A program made the position numbers and the translations under genes. 64,000 nucleotides of DNA, from positions 17,847,501-17,911,500 of the forward strand of contig NC_091107.1 in the NCBI RefSeq assembly GCF_024713975.1, read 5' to 3'. The DNA is from Paralichthys olivaceus. Its lineage: Eukaryota; Chordata; Actinopteri; Pleuronectiformes; Paralichthyidae. How positions within the stretch are numbered: position 1 is the stretch's first letter; each line of letters starts with the position of its first letter. The notes under the pieces were generated by a model. That model did no database searches and was not told where the DNA came from. It saw nothing but the letters and a program-made list of their open reading frames with translations. Positions 63,726 through 64,000 of this stretch are shown here, one piece after another.

Positions 63726-64000
<275 letters not shown>

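Overview
The window is nuclear DNA from a ray-finned fish, probably an acanthopterygian teleost. It carries split vertebrate genes with canonical GT-AG introns, AT-rich introns full of simple repeats and decayed transposons, and proteins close to human NCOR1, PIGL, CENPV, ubiquitin, P2RX5 and EMC6. There is no operon structure, CRISPR array or other prokaryotic feature. No tRNA or rRNA gene was recognised. The species cannot be named from the sequence alone.

Layout, left to right. (1) 1-30000: the 5' half of NCOR1 on the minus strand. Fifteen coding exons (3029-26593) encode about the first 636 residues, including the N-terminal repression region and the SANT1/deacetylase-activating domain. 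The second SANT domain and receptor-interaction motifs must lie beyond the left edge. (2) About 29900-30850: a CpG-containing divergent promoter region between NCOR1 and PIGL. (3) 30833-42644: PIGL on the plus strand, seven coding exons, 270 aa. (4) 42955-44014: CENPV on the minus strand, tail to tail with PIGL, four coding exons, a short 146-aa form. (5) 46477-53922: two tandem polyubiquitin genes, the first with seven ubiquitin units and the second with three. Both have a TATA promoter, a 5' untranslated exon and a first intron, and promoter and intron sequence is visibly shared between them. (6) 55883-62297: a P2X purinergic receptor of the P2RX5 type, twelve exons, 458 aa. (7) 63726-64000: the C-terminal 91 or so residues of EMC6 on the minus strand, running off the right edge.

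These genes are not one pathway. They are housekeeping or signalling genes: nuclear receptor corepression, GPI-anchor synthesis, a GFA-fold centromere protein, ubiquitin supply, an ATP-gated channel and an ER membrane insertase subunit. The order NCOR1-PIGL-CENPV-UBB matches human 17p11.2 and P2RX5-EMC6 matches human 17p13.2, so the window joins two segments that are separated on the human chromosome.

The rest is intron and intergenic DNA. It holds a 154-bp CA microsatellite, several AT runs, L2-like LINE remnants, a MITE-like hAT candidate, a possible Harbinger remnant and at least six copies of one dispersed repeat family. I found no convincing undescribed multi-gene system. The most informative unusual signals are the shared regulatory DNA of the polyubiquitin pair, a perfect 16-bp inverted repeat in a LINE remnant and an alternative first-exon candidate in the NCOR1/PIGL promoter.
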